Shown here in pieces: positions 42,783 through 55,500 of a stretch of DNA of 64,000 nucleotides. The position numbers and the translations under genes are program-made. The notes beneath the pieces were generated by a model that had not been told where the DNA came from, made no database searches, and worked only from the letters and a program-made list of their open reading frames with translations. Each line of letters starts with the position of its first letter. The stretch's first letter is position 1. The DNA comes from Didymella arachidicola (lineage: Eukaryota > Ascomycota > Dothideomycetes > Pleosporales > Didymellaceae), in contig CM050001.1 of the NCBI GenBank assembly GCA_016630955.3, positions 682,001-746,000 of the forward strand. The letters run 5' to 3'.

Positions 42783-43777
42783 CTAATTTTTCAGGCGTCG
42801 AAACACTCTTCTAAAGAACGAAGGCTTTTTCGATTTCCCCTTCGCATCCTGACCTGTGCTTCTCGTAGTCTGCAAGGCAGGCTGAGTCAGCGCATTCCAC
42901 TCTTGAACTGCCTCAGCGGCTTTTGCTTGCTCCACTACGGCCCACCTCTCTTTCCTTGCTTCAACCACTTTCGTAATGACTCTATTCTTTTTCTGCAGTG
43001 CCCTCAAACCCATATAACTTTCTGATTGGCTACGACAAGCTTTCCAGTGGTTTCATCCTGGTATGTACAACTGTAATGTGTGTGCCCAAAGGCCCATAAC
43101 TTCACTTGCGGCGAAGTCCAGCACACCTCCGATGTAAGGTCCGTGGCGAAGTTGCTCGACATAGTGCTTCCTTGATGTACGGGATCGATAGCGCGTGGAT
43201 CGGTCGTGGGGCTGTGATGGGTTGCGATTATGATTTGTCTTTGCGGCTCAGTCTGCAACGATTGCACTTGCTCACTAAGCCATTTAAGGTTTCTTTGGTG
43301 TTATTCTTGGTGCCTCTCCAATGTCCAATTCCTGATGCCGCGCTCCTTGTTGAGGTTTGTGGATCGAGCGACAATTTCGGACGCATGAAGAGGGTCAATA
43401 TCTGACCATAAGGTGCAGCCAAGGATAGTGTTGTTGTTGATGTCATAACGATCACGACACAAGAATTTGAAGCGTCCGCTGAAATTCATTTTGGCTTCTG
43501 CCTCGAACTGACGCAAGGATGAGACTGCATCCTCGTAGGTGGTACGATAGGGCTCGTGGTTACCGATCACGTAGAAGATCCGGCATAATCTGTGATCATC
43601 GAGGGTTTTGCGTAGCCAGTCAAAGAGCCCTTTGTGTGCAATCAGGCCGATGTCTCCAAGTAGTAGGACGTTGTCTGCTTTGATGTTCAGCTTGAAGTCC
43701 GCGTACTGCGGATCCATAACAGGTGTTTCCAGATGCAGATCGGAGATCACCTGGAACTGTGGCAAGAAGAATTCCAT
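42783..43777 (-). pseudogene. Calcineurin-like metallophosphoesterase, nonsense codon and 1-nt deletion
   Basis: ATG at 43777 opens MEFFLPQFQVISDLHLE, with the family metal ligands in order: SDLH, LLLGDIG, IGNHEPY, then THHSP and GHTHYS. That is a complete metallophosphoesterase core for a di-metal phosphoesterase. The frame is broken by TAA at 43301-43303 (between ERHQE and HQRNLKWL) and resumes in the same frame. At about 43012-43018 a base is missing (ANQK then YMGLRALQKK in the next frame), and a basic tail ends at 42783. Substrate is unknown. Two independent lesions argue for a decayed gene, although an unpredicted intron around 43301 cannot be excluded. Confidence 0.75.
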
Positions 43778-43873
43778 TGTGATTAAGAGTTGGTGATTGT
43801 ATGAGAATGTCGAAAGACTCTACATTCAGGCGAAAGCGGTATCATTATACGATTTTAGGTCGTTAAGTCATGC

Positions 43874-43888
43874 ACCACCCACGGTTCA
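43874..43888. repeat. LINE target-site duplication, left copy
   Basis: ACCACCCACGGTTCA, repeated exactly at 45853-45867 on the other side of the LINE insertion. Confidence 0.85.
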
Positions 43889-45510
43889 ACCCAGTCTTAC
43901 CAAGTGGGTCAAGAACTCAGCCCGCCCTCCGATGGCTAGGGATCTGGTTTGACCGCAAGCTTACCTTCAAGCGGCACGTAGCCACACACAACGCAAAGGC
44001 AGCCAAGGTGGCCTACCACATCCGCAGCCTCGCAAACACGGCCCACGGACCACCAGCCAGCTCTCTCCGCAAGGCCACTATTGCCTGCGTATATCCGTCC
44101 CTTCTGTATGGGGCCGAGTGCTGGTACAGAGGCCGTACTAAACCTCCACGCACACTGAAACCTGGCAGACCAGCAGAAGTCAGCACCTATGTCGGATGGA
44201 ATATAGCTGTCATGGACAAAACACTAGCTATAGCAGCAAGGGGCATCCTCCCAGTGTGGCGAACAACCCCTACTGCTACTCTCTTCCGAGACGCCGGCCT
44301 ACCCTCAGCTGCCAACGCGCTAGAAGAAGCCAAACTCCGCTTTGCAATACATTTACGCACTGTAGATGCAGAACACCCACTTGCCGGCCGTATGGCAGCT
44401 ATCAGGATGAGCATAGGCAGGACAGCTGGAAAGCTACAACGAATGCAGACCAAAGTCCAGTATCTAGGATCGCTTCTGCCTAAGATACTAAGGACAATAC
44501 TGACAGCCCCCCACTACTCGCCTGGCTGCCAAACAGACCCAACGATGGGCGTAGACAAAGAGACCGCAGCGAAGGCCTTCAAAGAATGGTGGGCCTACCT
44601 CCCACCCTCAGACGTGACTATCTTCTTAGATGGCTCTGAGCAGTACACAAAGGAAGGAGAAAAGCGGGTCACCTACGGCTTTGCCGTGTACCAGGACGGA
44701 AAACAACTTCATACTGGACGCGGGTCGCTTCACCCTACCTCACACGTCTTTGACGCGGAAGCAGTAGGCGCATGGAGGGGCCTCCAGCACACCATAAGAC
44801 AACCACCGCTCTGCACTCGCCGAATCTGGCTGCGCATAGACAGCACCTCCGTCATATGGTGCCTGAAGGGCAGCGCATCCCCTACCTCCTCTCAATGGGC
44901 CTTCCTGGAGTGTCACGGCGCTATGGAGACCCACGACGTCTCCATCAAATGGGCCCCGGGGCACCTGGGCATTGAAGGAAACGAAGCGGCAGATAGGCTG
45001 GCAGACCTAGAAGCCCATTACCTGCCACTCCCTACTAGAAAGGCTGCTATGCCTACACTCTTAGGCATTAAGTCAGTAGCCCGCAAGACACTACAACACA
45101 CACAACAGACCTAGTGGTCTGAAAAGAGGGCTAAGCTCTCAAAATGGTACAAAAGATGGGACTTAGGCTACTCACTAAACAGCAGACTACCTGAGTTAGA
45201 CCTACCAAGAGCCACCCTAGCTAAACTGCTCTCCATCTGATCTATGCACCGCGACTTCGCTTAGTACCACCGAAAGTTCAGTCACAACGACGCAACACTC
45301 ACCTGCTCATGCAGACGCGACAAGACGCCAGAACACCTTGCGCTCTGCCGCAAGACCATAGGAGCTTTTGGCCGATGGCCACTTCGACCAGCTATACCAC
45401 CGTCCAGCCGGAACGATGGCCTAGCGTATACTGCTGCGCTGATTAGGGATCCAGAGGCTTTTGAAGCATTTACCCAACTCACACAGTACTACACCAAAGT
45501 CTGCCCCCGG
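43889..45510 (+). pseudogene. LINE ORF2 3' part with RNase H domain
   Basis: Open from the truncation to TAG at 45112-45114: LRWLGIWFDRKLTFKRHV and YPSLLYGAECWY are typical of the region after the RT fingers, then RNase H with D-E-D-D positions FLDGSEQ, DAEAVGAW, LRIDSTSVIW and GNEAADRLAD, plus the KWAPGHLGIEGNE signature. Past the stop the frame continues with SEKRAKLSKWYKRWDLGYS and a CSCRRDKTPEHLALC zinc-binding-like motif to about 45510, interrupted by further stops (near 45238 and 45262). The copy is dead. Confidence 0.85.
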
Positions 45511-45852
45511 TAGCTTACCTAGTGCTGCAACAGCAGCAAACAGCCGTACTATTTCCTTACTCTCCTTTTTACTCTCCCTCTCCCTCTCTCCCACTTCTCT
45601 GGCATTTACCTGCCTCTGAACACACACGAGGGATCCACCCTAATGTACACAAATTGCTCAGTCTCCCCAACTGGACGGGGAGCTGTAGTTCTGACATGGT
45701 AGCAATACCCGCGTACGCAAGAAATGCTTTCTAAGGTAGTGTGTTAGCACTGTAATTCCATAGCTTAGCACGTCGTATATGCCCTTCGGGAGGCGAGATG
45801 ATGGACTTAATCCTCATCAACTAGACGTAAAATGAATACCAACCAACCAACC
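43889..45852 (+). mobile_element. 5'-truncated non-LTR retrotransposon (LINE) with RNase H
   Basis: The insert lacks its 5' part (no endonuclease or catalytic RT motif), contains the region after RT and an RNase H domain, and ends in a (CAAC)n-type tail (about 45839-45855) rather than poly(A). It is bounded by a 15-bp target-site duplication, ACCACCCACGGTTCA. Tad1/I-like clades with C-terminal RNase H are the best fit. Confidence 0.85.
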
Positions 45853-45867
45853 AACCACCCACGGTTC
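45853..45867. repeat. LINE target-site duplication, right copy
   Basis: Second copy of ACCACCCACGGTTCA; its first bases overlap the CAAC tail, so the exact junction is uncertain by a few bases. Confidence 0.8.
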
Positions 45868-46496
45868 ACTTCTGCCGAAGTGTGAATGGACCAAGCCTTA
45901 GGCCCGGGCCTGCATGTGGATTCCTAAGTGTTCTTTAATGGAATTCCGCATTAATACCAGTGTACCTAGTTCAACAAAGCCCTTGATGGTCTCAGTCGCT
46001 CAGCCCTGTAGCGCGGATCCGAAATTCGAAGACTAGTATAGCAAGGTGCGGCGAGGCTTATGGTGTCGGGAGCCGAGTCTAGAAGGTAATTTGCAGATTG
46101 CCTTGCAAGTCTTTCCCTTCGATGTGTTGGCACAGTCATATCCGTACACAGATAACGTCAAATATGACAAAGCGACGAGAAGGTACGTATCTATAAGCTT
46201 GACGCAAAGCATTGGGGCGAGTCGAGAAAGAGATCGAGACGTTCATAGAGGGAGCAAGTAGTGAGGAAGCACTTTCACGTGAGCAAAGGCAAGCTAGACA
46301 GTCATGCATTTTGCGAATACCTAACATGCACCAATTCTGTGTGGCTTGGAGACTATGTTGTTCAAATCATATCTTCGTTTAACGGGCTCTCCATAGGAGG
46401 GCTTTTACTATAGACAGACACACAGGTAGATCAACTCTTTTCGCGCGGAGAAATTTCACCTCGAACGCTATCAGACTTTCCTTCCCAACCCCGCAT
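45868..46496. other. Intergenic, 3' flank of fimbrin
   Basis: No coding frame or repeat recognised. Confidence 0.45.
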
Positions 46497-48570
46497 CTAC
46501 TGCCCACCCATTTTCTCATAAGTGTTCATCAAGCTACCAATGAAGGTAGTGATCAAGCGGCTTTGGACTGCGACGATGTCCTCAGGCACCAGCCAGATGG
46601 TCGCGCCCATCTTTCGTGCAATCGAAATAGCCAGCTTAGCGTTCTGGTAGCTTTCCTCATCATTGCGGCCGGGTGTAACGAGATCGTAGTCGACGTATGC
46701 GGGCTTCATACCAGCTAAAACGTCAAGCAAGAACTTGGAGTTCGACAACGAGGAGTCCTTGAACGAACGGATCTGGCTGCCTTGGCCACCCTTGCGGGCC
46801 ATGTCGTTTGCCCACTTGATCATGTCAGGATCGGAGATTTCGCGCTTGCCGAGCTTCTGAGCGAGACCCTTAAGAGTCGAGACGATGTCCTTGCGCATCA
46901 GCTGCCAAACGAGACCGAGGGTGAGTGTGCGCTGGCCATCGGTGATATCGGCACCCTGGATACCAGGAAGGGAGAATTGTACGGATTTGCCAAGCTCGAC
47001 GGCATAGTTGGTGTTCTCGAGGGCCTTGAAGCGCATCAGCTCCTGGCCCTCTCGAGGCTTGTTGACGTGTCGCCAGTTCACACTGCCGGGGATGACCTTG
47101 TCGTAGGCCTGGAGCAAGACGGTGCCGTCCTTCAGGTCCTCAAAGAATGACTGCACAACAGGCTTGACATCCAGAGAGTTAAGCCAAAGAGTAAAAACAC
47201 GAGCCTCACGCTCGCCCTCGGCATCAAAATCCTCAATCTCAGCCTTCTCCTCTTCGGTGATGGGGTCGAGGCAAGGATGCGTGTTGAACAAGTTGGCGAC
47301 GAAAGCAAGGTTGAGCTTGGGGTTACCGGCAACGAGTGATGTTGGTGTCAAGAACTTGCGGCAATCAAGAGCATCGGCGTTCTGGAGTACCAACTCAGCG
47401 CGCTGGAGCAGATCATTTTGTTGTAGCGGTGAACGAGAGCAGGTCTCTGGTGCTAATTGGTTGAGCAAAACAGTGTAGTTCTCGCCGTCTTTCACATCTG
47501 TGGAGAAGTTGGTCACGCTACCTATGTTAGCTGTTTCTTTCACACCATCCTGATTCTTTGCACACTTACGTTCTATGCCACTTCGCGTTCTTCAGGTGAT
47601 AGTTAAACCATCGCAGGAGGATCTGCTCCGGGGGGAGGCGCAAAAACTGCTCGAGTGTCTCATCGTCTTCCAGCAGCCTGTACAGCTCAGGGTGCAGCTT
47701 GATGTCAATCTTGCCGAGAAGACCTCTCCTGATGACCTGCCAGATCAAACCCAGGATCAGATGTTCGCGCACCTCGATGATGTCTCCACTACCAATGTTT
47801 ACGACTGAACACCCAATACCCTTCGCCGACTCGATAACGATATTGTTGTTCTCGGTGAAGTGGAAGTTGTTCAGCGACTTGATCTTCTTGCCAGGTTTGT
47901 TCAAAACACGCTCATCGATTGTATCCGGTACGCTGTCATTGATCAGCTTAGACAGTACGAGACCGTCCTTGCACTGATCGAACATCTCGAAAGTGTCAGT
48001 GGGGAAGGGCAGGCGATCGCCGATATCTGGGTCGCCGGCGAGAACGGCATTGATGTGGCGCGTGAACTCGGTTCGCTCATCCTCGTTGATGGTGTGGGTA
48101 ACGTTCGCGGAGGAGCCCTGTACCTGGATCCTGCCACCTCCACTACCGATGCTGGGCTTCGAGGCGTGCTTGGGGGTCGAGGGCGCGCTGCCGGCAGCAC
48201 CAGAAACTGCGCGCGGGCGCGTTGGTCCGGTGCTCATGCGCTGCTGCGCCGGCGACGATTGACGCAGCTTGGAGATGAGGTCAACATAGTCGTCCAGTTC
48301 TACTCGCCGCGAGCTATCGAGCTCGACCTCCTTCAGTGCCTGGCGCACGACATCGTACGGCTGATGCTCTGTCTGCTGGGTGGCCTTGATGACGGTCGCC
48401 TCGTCGAGGTAGCCTTTGTCGTCGACGTCGAGCTTGCGGAAGGCATCCTGCAGGCCAAAGATCTCGCCCTGCTCAAACTGGGGGTACTTTCTGTGCGCAA
48501 TGCGTGTCAGGCGCTGTGGAATCTGGGGGATCTCCATGGAAGCTTACCTCTGAAGCTTGATGATATTCAT
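46497..48570 (-). CDS. SAC6: Fimbrin/plastin, actin-bundling protein
   Basis: Three exons: 48548-48570, 47570-48490 and 46497-47517, with introns of 57 and 52 bp; the joined frame is 654 residues, the usual fimbrin length. The first exon (MNIIKLQ) is only 23 bp and joins to KYPQFEQGEIFGLQDAF, which matches the fimbrin N-terminus; the in-frame ATG at 48537 lies in the intron and is rejected. An EF-hand-like region (about 10-80, KLDVDDKGYLDE) is followed by four calponin-homology domains in two tandem pairs (for example LVLSKLINDSVPDTIDERVL, HLILGLIWQVIRRGLL, GLVWQLMRKDI). Fimbrin cross-links actin at patches and the sub-apical endocytic collar of hyphae. Confidence 0.95.
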
Positions 48571-50052
48571 GGCTATGGTGGTGTGTTGGGGATTGAGTAG
48601 AGCAGGAAGACGAGCTTAAGATGATCGCAGAGGCAAACACTGCGAAAGTTACTGCCTGGCTCAGCCTCGATCTGCGTTGCGCGTTCGACGTTTGTGTTCT
48701 CCTTGTCCTGCTTACTCTCTGTCCTGATGACGCGCGGTGGGGCACTTGCCAAGCTGGGCACGATTGGGCGGCGAGGGGCAGGTACGACTGGGTACGCCGG
48801 CGCTAACACAGTACGCACATCTACACAATGGTATGGCTTTGCAGACAGGCAGATGTCAGATGTCAAGCAGTATGTTGGCTCCAGCCAGATGCAAGCCTTG
48901 CATTGCATCTGCATATGTATGCTCGCTGCAAGGCTACTTTTAAGTCTTTGGAACACCATCATCCACAGCAGATGCAGGGACATTGCATACGCAGGCAAGA
49001 TACCGTTTGTTGGAGCATGGCAAATATTGCCAGCTCACACCCGTGTCAGGAGTGCAGATGAGAGGAACTTGGGACTCAATTACTTCACCATCGACATTGG
49101 ACAACGCACTATCACTGCTCCTGGACGCTGCCGGGCTCACCGGGACCACGCGGCCTCGCAATCTGAGGTGTAAATCGGTCTGACAGCCATACAGGCAGAT
49201 TGTATACGGGCACATCACGCCGGCACATCAAAGGAAACTGGAATGAAAAGAAGAGCTTTTGATTCCTCATTATCCTCAAGGCTTTCCACCGTCGATAGCT
49301 CATCAAGGTTCGTAAGAGTAAACACTAGCTTCTACTCCATCGATCGTAAAGATACTGCCGTGAGCATCTGGCGACTGCTTGTATGCTATGTGCAGACCGC
49401 CAAGATCTCCGCTTCCGCAACTAGGAACAATAAGGTGATAGGGGATGCTGCAAGCGCGCCCACCCGCCAAAAGCAAATCTCATCATTGCTGTCTTTGTAT
49501 TCGTTTTTGCTTCGTCTTCATCGCAGGTAGCGTGAGGCTCGTGAATTCGTGCAAGACGAATATTGGGATAGATGGTGGTTGGCAGCATGGAGGGGCGGAC
49601 TGTCTGTGAACGGTCTGGAAATATTGGAATTCGAGACAGCGGTGACGGAGGTGGGAGGGTCCAACCGCGCGTCAAACAGTAGCCTTGCTATACCCATGAT
49701 GTTTGTTGACAAGATTCGAGGCTGTGGAAAGGAAATACAACACCCTCACTCGCGGCATGGAGCCCAAACGTCTAAATGAACGAACGTTGGCCTATGCCGC
49801 ATGCAGGTCGTATATCGTGAGAAAGAAAGTGCAGGATACTGCCGAACTGGTCGTTAAGGTCGTGAATGCCGAGGTGCGAAATGCAGATATAAGGAAATGG
49901 ATAATTCACAGAACAAGATGTCTTCAGCAACAAAGGCTGAAGGTTCAGATCGAAGTCATGCTCTTCGAGCGAAGAGCAGGGTAGGTTGCAGCCGCGTCTA
50001 GGTCGTGACCATGACAATGACTGCCAAGGCATTCACGTCTGTATTCACAGCG
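48571..50052. promoter_or_regulatory. Fimbrin upstream region and stuA 3' flank
   Basis: About 1.5 kb without a supported frame, between two minus-strand genes. It would contain the fimbrin promoter and the end of the stuA transcript. Confidence 0.5.
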
Positions 50053-52060
50053 CTACCTCTGTACGTGCTGAGGCTGAGCTTGCATAGTGTGGGCGCGTTG
50101 AATGCCAGGAGTGGGACCTTGAGCATAGGGGCCCACAGCACCTCCCTCCATGGTCTTGCGCCTCTTGAGACCACCCATGTCGTCGCTCTGGACGCTGTCG
50201 GGACGATAGGCCTCTTGGTCTTCGTCATCGCGGCTGCGCTTAGCCGAGCCCATCCCATTCGATGCAGGGTAGCCTTGGCTGGCGTATTGCGTAGGACCTG
50301 GGTAACCGTTGTGAGGAGCATTGCCGTTTGAGGCAGCGCGAGGGTCACTGCTCATGACGCTGTAAAGGTTGCTCGAGGGAAGGTTCTGCCGCTGGGGTGT
50401 GGGGTACCCTGAACTCCACGCTTGTCCTGTGGCTGCCGTGCGTGGAGTGGCACGGCCTGAGCCGTTTTGATGCGGGGACCCGGTCATCTCCGGAGACAAA
50501 TGGGGATGGTCGTGGTGCATTGCTCCCTGAGCGCCGTTGGGGTTGTAGGCATAGCTGCTCCTGTTTCCGTTGTAAGGAGCACTGGTGTGCGTGTACTCGT
50601 GATCTTGTTCGTGATCACCCTCGCCTCCGTTCTGGGCGCTGGCTTGGTCGTTCGATTCGGCGGGCTTTACTTCATTTTCATCGGGAACTTCGGTGATCCT
50701 GGATGGTGGCGCCATCTCCGTCTTGGGATACTGGCCATCATTGCGGTACCCCATCATCGACTGGCCTTGAGTTGGGTACTGGCCAGGCTGAGAGGGAGGC
50801 GCCGAGTATATAGGCCTGGATCCGTCATAGCTTTGCGCGGAAGGGTACGACATGGCTTGCTGCACAGCGCCTGGTGGCGTAGTCGCTGGCGTCGTCGGCA
50901 CAGAGCGAGCATTGCTTAGACCAGTATCGATGGAGAGCGGCTGATGGCTTGGCACGTTCTGCACGTTGGCGCCAGTCCACTCATATGAGCTGCCTTGATT
51001 ACCCATCCCCATCATACTTGACGCACTTGTAGGGGGTGTGGGGAATGTATGAGCACGGTCAAGCCCAGGTCGCCCAGCAGACGGGTTAGGCTGAATAGCG
51101 TGCGGAGGCTGTGACATGGCCGCACCGATTGGGTTGCTCATAGAGTGGTGGTGATGAAGGGCAGGCGGCTGTGATGTGGTTGGCCCTGCTAAGTATCTTT
51201 GAGCAGTCTGCACACTGTCAGATCGAGGACGACCAACAGCGGCCATAGCGGCGCTTCCTACACTTTGCCTGTTCTGATTTGTAGGGTGATAAAGCAGAGC
51301 TCCAATATCGTGGACGAAGAGAGGATACAACGATTCAGTAATCTTCTCCTTGTTCGCAAACTCGAGTGCGCGTTCAAATGGAATCCTGCGGTATGTTAGT
51401 GGAAAGCGGTGTGGGAAGAGTTACATCAAAACTTACCAAACACCTTTGAGGTGCATAGGGCCAATCTTAACAACATGCCTGGTTTTCTCGCTCTTCAGGA
51501 TACCATCCCGGCGACCTCTCGTCATACCCGCTACGTTGAGTAGCTTAGTGCCGTTGATCATATGGTTATCTTCGCGGCGAGCGACGCACACGCCCTTAGC
51601 CTCGACCTGAAAACAGAGACTGCCCTCATCTTCCCAAAGTGTGGCGGTCACACGAGGCTTCATGCCGGGCGGTGCGACCTGGCCAGTGTGATCAAATGTA
51701 TGGGATTGATAGCTCTGAGGTGCCGGGGCTGGTGCGCCTGAAGACATGGCTCGGAGTTTGTCAGTAACAACATCAGACATGTTCAGTAATGAGCTTACCA
51801 GGAAGCTGTATTGTAGAAGGAACCATGGCGCTGTTCATGGACGATGATGCCGGCAGCTGTGAGGGAACGCCATTTCCGTAGCCATACGAAGGGTAGCCTG
51901 GGGGCGCTGATCCATACTGAGGACCAGGCTGCAACATCGATGGCTGTTGCGGGTATGCGTAGTGCGAGAGTCCTGTGGGTGGGCCAGAGGCGGGCGCATG
52001 TGCAGTGGCAGCAGACATGTGGGGTGGATGTACGTCGGCGTACGATTGCATCTGGTTCAT
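50053..52060 (-). CDS. stuA: APSES transcription factor StuA, developmental regulator
   Basis: Exons 51799-52060, 51437-51737 and 50053-51385, with introns of 61 and 51 bp; the joined frame from ATG 52060 (MNQMQSYADVH) is 631 residues. The APSES DNA-binding domain is split by the second intron: VTATLWEDEGSLCFQVEAKG, VARREDNHMINGTKLLNVAG, MTRGRRDGILKSEKTRHVVK and IPFERALEFANKEKITESLY. Flanks are Gln/Pro/Ser-rich, and a basic KRSRDDED...LKRRK segment near the C-terminus may be a nuclear signal. StuA binds MluI-box-like sites and controls conidiation and, in cereal pathogens, effector expression. Coding-like sequence continues upstream of 52060 without ATG, so a longer spliced isoform is likely. 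Confidence 0.92.
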
Positions 52061-52486
52061 GCTGTTGTAGCCCGGTTGCGGGTAGCCGAAGCTGTTTTGG
52101 GTGCCGTACGGAGAGCCTTGCTGCGATTGAGCATGCAATGGCTGACCGTCGCGATTCAAGGACTGTGGTGTCTGCTCGGGGGAGGGCGTCTTGAACCCTG
52201 CGGTCTGGCCGTGCACAGAAGCAGCGTACGACGTATTTGAGCTAGCAACTGAACCTCCACTTATCGAATCACCTCGTGGTGAAGAATTTGTGGATGATCC
52301 ACTCGGGAAAGGTGGATAGGACTGGATCTGGGGGAGACGCTCAATTGGTGCAGCAGTCTTAGGCGTGTACTGTGAGTTGTACCAGGAGTCTACGGGGCCG
52401 CGGGCGTGGACCGACGAGATCGATGGCAGCTCCAGCTTTACGGTATTGACAGCTCTTCGCTTGCGCGTGCAAGGTATCAATGTCAA
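52061..52486 (-). CDS. Probable 5' coding exon extension of stuA
   Basis: In the stuA frame 142 further codons are open (VKLELPSISSVHARGPVDSW...) with the same Ser/Pro/Gln-rich character, but no ATG occurs before the upstream stop. A spliced upstream exon supplying the start is inferred; a candidate acceptor CCCAG lies near 52497-52501. Alternatively this is a 5' UTR that happens to be open. Confidence 0.5.
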
Positions 52487-52501
52487 AGAAGATTCTGGGA
52501 G

Positions 52502-55500
52502 GAACCTTCGATTCTATACGCAAGGTGACCGAGCGCTTGGTCGTGCAGATCTGACAAGCAACACTATGGATCAACTTGCTGGGGCGACAGCTTGCTATGA
52601 TATAGCTGAATGCGCGATGGTGCGAGTACCTTCACCGCAAGTCAGTGGTTTGTTTGCTGATAGGACAGGGACATGGGTGGTAAACAGTCGCGGGGTACCA
52701 GTGTCGCGGTGTGCGCGCGCGATGTAGACGCGCAAACAACCGGTAAATACATCAGACGCCCATGGAAGCCCTCAGGGCCTAGAAAGTGACATTTGTGGTT
52801 CTGGGGAGGGGTCGTGATGCGTGCAATCGTGGGTGCAGTCACTCACCAGATGGTTACCGAAACAGCAGAGGAACGAGGAACGCTCGAGGTACACGCTGAC
52901 CAGTACTGAAACGCTGCAAACAATGCTGTACAGTCAAAAAGCCAGTCGTAACGTCGTTGCAGTCGTTAATCGAGGAATCGCAATGTTTTTGATGACGTTC
53001 CAAATACGCTTAGGGACGAATTGACGGATGCCGGCCTAAAGAATAGCGATGAGGTGCACAACAGATGGGATCATCTGCTCTCAAACAGGGTCGTCTCGAG
53101 TCGTCGTGAGGTCGTTAAAGTCGTTGCGCTCGTCAATCGCGGGCCGTGCAGTATCGATTCAGATGGCTGCTACTCCAGCAAGAAGGAACACTACGCGACT
53201 CACGCGTCAGTAGCTGTCGGGTGCAGACAGAGTTGATGAGAAATTGACAAGTGCCAACCTCCGCCAATCTATGCGTGAGAACAAAGACCTGCAGAATAGC
53301 GCGTTGCCGGCTGCGTGGGAAGGCGGAGGTATTGAGGCGGAAGGGTGGTTGGGATGGCCTTGGGGAGCTAGTCCGAGACCCTACGGACGGACAACCAACC
53401 AAACCAGACAATGCAGCGATAGGCGAGAGCACGGGAATTGCTGGTCTGGGTCCGGCAGAAGCGTGGTAGAGGGCTGTATTGAGAGCAGAACCAGGGATGG
53501 ACATACCAATTCCTCAACGAACGGACGCAGCGAGTGTGATACTCACAACGGTGCTGGTTGTCTGGCGAGTGTGGAGAAGAGAGTTCGTTCTCGTAGGCGG
53601 TGCTGCAGGATTCTCTGCAGGCTCGACAGCAGGCAGGCCGCAGCTAAGAGGGCTGACCGAGACAGGCGAGCTACGCACGCCCCGCAGTGCAGTCCGTCCA
53701 AGGATAGGCTCTTTTTCGCAGACGGCGTGTCCCTACAAAGTCAGTGCGCTATCGACGCCGCTGGCAACTTGATCCGCAGCGCGAGAGGATGTCGCTGCTC
53801 GACGGGACGGCGCGAGTTTGCAGCAACGGCGGCACCAGGACTGGTCCGCGATGAGATGAGCCTGCCACAGCGCTGGTGGCCAGATTCAGGTGCGTCGACT
53901 GCGCACGCTGTGCTGTAGCTGTACCTAAGGACGGGAGGTGGAGATCTTCTGGGGGCGCTCAGTAAAACGCGCCCACGAGCCGCCGCTCGCACACAACCTA
54001 AATTCACTTTGGGCTAGGTGGCAGCCATCGGTGCAAGCCAGGATGGGGTGGCCCGGCTTGAGCTCCAAGCCTGGGCCGAGAAGCAACAGTCCCGCGAGGA
54101 CGACCGTTTCGCGCTCGAGAAGCACAGACGGCCGCCACGGTGCATGCTGACTGGGTTGATCGCCCGTCACGGGCGCTGCATGGAGAACAGGCTGGCAAGG
54201 ACAGGGCTGGCAGGCCTATACCACGACAACTATGCACGCAAGCGAGGTGCCCACCTCCAGCCACCTGACGACAGAAGTCAGCATCCGCACGACAAGACAA
54301 AGGCACAGCAGATCAGTCGACAAGCCCTGTTTGCCGCGTCAGGACCGTCGGGCAGGATATGTGCAGAAACGGCGGAGTAATTGCTGTTCTCGTGGCGCCC
54401 ACCAGCACCCCATCAATCCTCGACGGTTGACGGCCTCGCTCGTGGCAGGGGTGCTGCGCCAAACTTAGTGGGCGCCTACTCTTTCAACAGAGGGCGTCCC
54501 GCTTTCTGAGGGATCGGCTGGGTCCCCGATAGGAGCTGATGGCCGGCTCATTGATGGCCAGTCAAAACAGCCGGAGACGCTCACTACTGTGGAGTGCGAG
54601 TAAAGTTACGGACTTGATAAGAAACGTTTCTTAATAAGCAGCAGCCGATGCCTGATGAAGCGGATGCCGACATGCACAGGCCGAGGGCTAGAAAGCACTA
54701 TTGTATCCATCCCAGCGATCGGAACACTGACCCTGTTGAAACGCCTTCATTTCTTCCAACTGCAACTGGGCGGCTGAGCGCGCTGAGTGGCTTGGCAGAC
54801 GGGATGATGTGTGCTGCTTATGCGAGTCAAAGCAATGGAACAGAATGGAATTCAGCGTTGACGTGCGCTGCACAGGAGCAGACTTCCCGTCGTCGGTCCG
54901 CAGCGCTCACTTTGAAACACGGGCTCAACTGCCGCGGCACCTGTTCGTCATTGTCTCCGCTTTAACAACGAGCATGGTTGCTTCAGGCAGGCCTCGAGCA
55001 AGGTGGCCTGAGCATCTCCAGCGGATTCCTCCTCAGGCTAAATGCCCGGGGGCCGAAGCCCACGATCCAACGTCTCTGTAGCAGGGATAAGCCCGTGAGA
55101 TTACGGGAGAGACGGACAATAGGCCGTGTAAGCCATATCCTCGCCGCCTGGGCGTGAATGAACAAGCTAGCTGTGGTTGGATGAATACTCTATCGCATTC
55201 CGACAACCTGGACGCTCTGGAGCAAGCAGGAAGGCGTGTCTATCGAATTCCCACGCGAGACTAACACTCAGCAATGTTGACAAGCCTCAATAGCGCGAAG
55301 CGAGCGACTCCAGAGCGAGCATGTGCAACGTGGAGACTCGAGAGAGTGCGACGCTCCTGTCATGTCAGCAGAGTGAGTTGCGAGAGGACGAAACGAGCCA
55401 CACAGCGAATTGCAAGCATCACGGCACCGCTCGTCTCCACTCATTGCTCACAGCTCCTATGATCCTCTCCCACCCATATTCGAAATTCGCTCGACAAACG

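Noticed and set aside
48491..48547. ATG at 48537 as fimbrin start
   Set aside because: It lies in a 57-bp intron; the 23-bp upstream exon MNIIKLQ restores the family N-terminus.
50005..50919. Plus-strand frames over the stuA 3' exon
   Set aside because: No domain; shadows of the Gln/Pro-rich stuA coding sequence.
53244..53918. 224-codon plus-strand frame as a gene
   Set aside because: Composition is Arg/Ser/Cys-rich as in random GC-rich frames; no motif and no usable context.
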